DNA of 64,000 nt. It comes from Sphingobium sp. EP60837. GTDB taxonomy: Bacteria > Pseudomonadota > Alphaproteobacteria > Sphingomonadales > Sphingomonadaceae. The stretch is taken from NCBI RefSeq assembly GCF_001658005.1, contig NZ_CP015987.1, positions 674,001-738,000 of the forward strand, written 5' to 3'. The position numbers and the translations under genes were made by a program. Of the stretch, positions 62,178 through 64,000 are shown one piece after another. Positions within the stretch are counted from its first letter, which is position 1; the number at the start of each line of letters is the position of its first letter. The notes below the pieces were generated by a model. It saw nothing but the letters and a program-made list of their open reading frames with translations, ran no database searches and was not told where the DNA came from.

Positions 62178-64000
62178 GTGACGATTTCGGGCCGGATTGG
62201 GGGCGGTAATTACCATCATTTTCTGAGCGGCGGAGGGGAGATGGGCGATCGCATCGCCCGTTTCGACTGGTCGCGCACCAGCATCGGGCCGATCGATCTC
62301 TGGTGCAATGCGATGAAGAGCATGCTGGGCTTCGTGCTCCGTTCTCCCGTCCCCATCGTAACGCTATGGGGCGACAAGGGCGTCATGATCTACAATGACG
62401 CCTATCGTTCCTTTGCAGGCGCCCGGCATCCATCACTGCTCGGCACCAATGTGCTGGAAGGCTGGCACGAGGTTGCGGACTTCAACGCTAATGTAATGCA
62501 GAAGGTGTATCGCGAGGGCGGAACGCTGTCCTACAAGGATCAGGAACTGACGCTGATCCGCGATGGCACGCCCAAGCTGCTGTGGACCGACCTCGAATAT
62601 TCGCCCGTAATGGATGAAGACGGCACGCCGATCGGCGTGGTGGCGATCGTCATCGAGACTACGGAAAAGGTGCTGGCCAGCCGGCGGCTCCAGGATGACC
62701 GCAACCGGCTTTGGTCGATTTCGCGCGATTTGCTGCTCGTCTGCACGCTGGAAGGGACGATCACGGCCGTCAACCCTTCGGCGACGCGCATGCTGGGATG
62801 GGCGGAAGAGGATATGGTCGGGCATAACCTGGCCGAGTTCATCCACCCCGCCGATCTCGACCGCACCAGCGGCGAAATGGCGAGTCTGGGGGAAGGGCTC
62901 AGCACACTCGCTTTCGAAAATCGTTACCGCACGCGTGAGGGCGACTATCGCCTGCTCGCGTGGACGGCCGTTCCCGACGCGGGGCGGGTCCATGGCGTAG
63001 GACGTGACATTACCGAGGAGCGTCACCTCGCCCGCGACCGCGACCGCATCTGGAACCTGTCGCCAGTGCTGAAGGTCGTCACGGATGCGCAGGGCTATAT
63101 CACCGACGTTAATCCGTCCTGGACGGAAAAGCTGGGCTGGTCGCGTGAGGAGACATTGGGCCGCCGCACCACGGACTTCATGGTGGACGACGAAGCTGGG
63201 TGGCGCGAGCGGGTCGCTACGCTGCGCGCGGGCACGCCGCTGCTCGATTACCGCACGAAGCTGCAGACCAAAGATGGCGATCATCGGACCATCCAGTGGA
63301 CGACCGTCCCGGAAAACGACACCTTCTACGGTTTCGGACGCGACATCACCGCAGAGATCGAAGCGGCCGCAGCCCTCGCCGATGCGGAGGCCGCGCTACG
63401 CCAGTCGCAGAAGATGGAAGCGGTCGGCCAGCTGACCGGCGGCATCGCGCACGACTTCAATAATCTGCTTCAGGGGATCACCGGCAGTTTGGAGATCGTG
63501 CAGCGGCGGGTGGCGCAGGGCCGGTTGGACGAGCTGGACCGGTTCATTGCCGGCGCATCGACCGCCGCCAGTCGGGCTGCGGCCCTGACGCACCGGCTGC
63601 TGGCATTTTCCCGCCGCCAGCCGCTCGATCCCAAGCCTGTGCGCGCCAATGCCCTCGTTGCTTCCATGGAGGATCTGCTCCGCCGCACAAGTGGCGAGCG
63701 GATCGAATTGGAACTGGTTTTGGCAGGCGGGCTGTGGGTCACCAAATGCGATCCCAATCAGTTGGAAAGCGCTATACTCAACCTCGCCATCAACGCGCGC
63801 GACGCCATGCCTGATGGCGGCAAGCTGACCATCGAAACCTGCAACGCCCATCTCGACCGCGCCTATGTGGCGCGGCAGCGGGGCGTGCGGCCGGGCCAAT
63901 ATGTGTGCCTCTGCGTCAGCGACACCGGCATCGGCATGAGCGCCGATACCATCAGCAAGGCTTTCGAACCCTTTTTCACGACCAAGCCGATCGGGCAGGG
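62178..64000 (+). CDS. PAS-domain sensor histidine kinase, 3' end beyond the window
   Basis: At least 607 residues, truncated by the window edge. Three PAS domains (about 45-150, 175-290 and 290-400), the His-phosphotransfer helix with His425 in '[13 protein letters not shown]', then the ATPase domain: N-box '[15 protein letters not shown]', G1 'SDTGIGMS' and '[13 protein letters not shown]' at the edge. No transmembrane segments, so it is cytosolic. GTG start at 62178, chosen because related kinases begin with 'FLSGGGEMG'-type sequence and AGAAGG is upstream; ATG 62241 is the alternative. A C-terminal receiver domain is likely but out of view. Confidence 0.9.
   Translation, partial: MTISGRIGGGNYHHFLSGGGEMGDRIARFDWSRTSIGPIDLWCNAMKSMLGFVLRSPVPIVTLWGDKGVMIYNDAYRSFAGARHPSLLGTNVLEGWHEVADFNANVMQKVYREGGTLSYKDQELTLIRDGTPKLLWTDLEYSPVMDEDGTPIGVVAIVIETTEKVLASRRLQDDRNRLWSISRDLLLVCTLEGTITAVNPSATRMLGWAEEDMVGHNLAEFIHPADLDRTSGEMASLGEGLSTLAFENRYRTREGDYRLLAWTAVPDAGRVHGVGRDITEERHLARDRDRIWNLSPVLKVVTDAQGYITDVNPSWTEKLGWSREETLGRRTTDFMVDDEAGWRERVATLRAGTPLLDYRTKLQTKDGDHRTIQWTTVPENDTFYGFGRDITAEIEAAAALADAEAALRQSQKMEAVGQLTGGIAHDFNNLLQGITGSLEIVQRRVAQGRLDELDRFIAGASTAASRAAALTHRLLAFSRRQPLDPKPVRANALVASMEDLLRRTSGERIELELVLAGGLWVTKCDPNQLESAILNLAINARDAMPDGGKLTIETCNAHLDRAYVARQRGVRPGQYVCLCVSDTGIGMSADTISKAFEPFFTTKPIGQ

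Overview
The window looks like accessory catabolic DNA from a sphingomonad-type alphaproteobacterium. This is inferred from the high GC content, a large TonB-dependent receptor, REP-like palindromes built on a 'TGAGCTTGTCGAA' core, and a GGAAC-N17-GTT promoter of the general-stress sigma factor type. I see no rRNA, tRNA, CRISPR array, transposase or phage gene. Nearly every gene belongs to families used to break down alicyclic, terpenoid- or steroid-like ketones and branched acids through CoA thioesters. The substrate cannot be named from the sequence.

Layout. (1) 1-6060, minus strand: an operon of a fused two-domain acyl-CoA dehydrogenase, an MFS carrier, an NAD(P)-binding reductase, a PhyH-type dioxygenase and an SDR cut by the window edge. 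(2) 6218-16343, plus: two crotonases, a Baeyer-Villiger monooxygenase (BVMO), an IclR regulator, a zinc alcohol dehydrogenase, an HSL-type esterase, a Cog2159 amidohydrolase, an acyl-CoA ligase and an SDR. Alcohol dehydrogenase, BVMO and esterase form the classical route alcohol -> ketone -> ester/lactone -> hydroxy acid. (3) 16360-26908: a hydrolase, a second IclR, a cysteine-hydrolase-like protein, a second BVMO, then minus-strand genes including a putative new 2-oxoglutarate oxygenase family member and a second acyl-CoA ligase. (4) 27035-34565, plus: an ACAD10/11-type acyl-CoA dehydrogenase with its APH-type kinase partner, a nitronate-monooxygenase-like flavoprotein, a crotonase, an NTF2-like protein, a 17beta-HSD10-like SDR, a serine hydrolase and another SDR. 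(5) 34634-51889: transporters, an FAD-linked oxidase, and a duplicated amidohydrolase/VOC/MFS module. These flank a TauD - Coq4-like - D-aminoacylase-like operon that diverges from an unusual double TetR repressor. (6) 51910-62055: three TetR genes, a TonB receptor, the paralogue of the putative oxygenase with a VOC protein, a thiolase, a small orphan protein and another MFS carrier. (7) 62178 onward: a PAS sensor histidine kinase cut by the right edge.

Working model (inference). The TonB receptor and MFS carriers take up a hydrophobic cyclic compound. Dehydrogenases make ketones, BVMOs insert oxygen, and esterases or lactonases open the products to hydroxy acids. The two ligases form CoA thioesters. 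The APH/ACAD pair removes a gamma-hydroxyl as phosphate. Crotonases, SDRs and the thiolase then finish beta-oxidation. Perfect palindromes next to IclR and TetR genes suggest several separately induced modules.

Start codons were chosen by ribosome-binding-site spacing and family length and often differ from the longest possible reading frame. All functions are read by eye from motifs; no database search was run.
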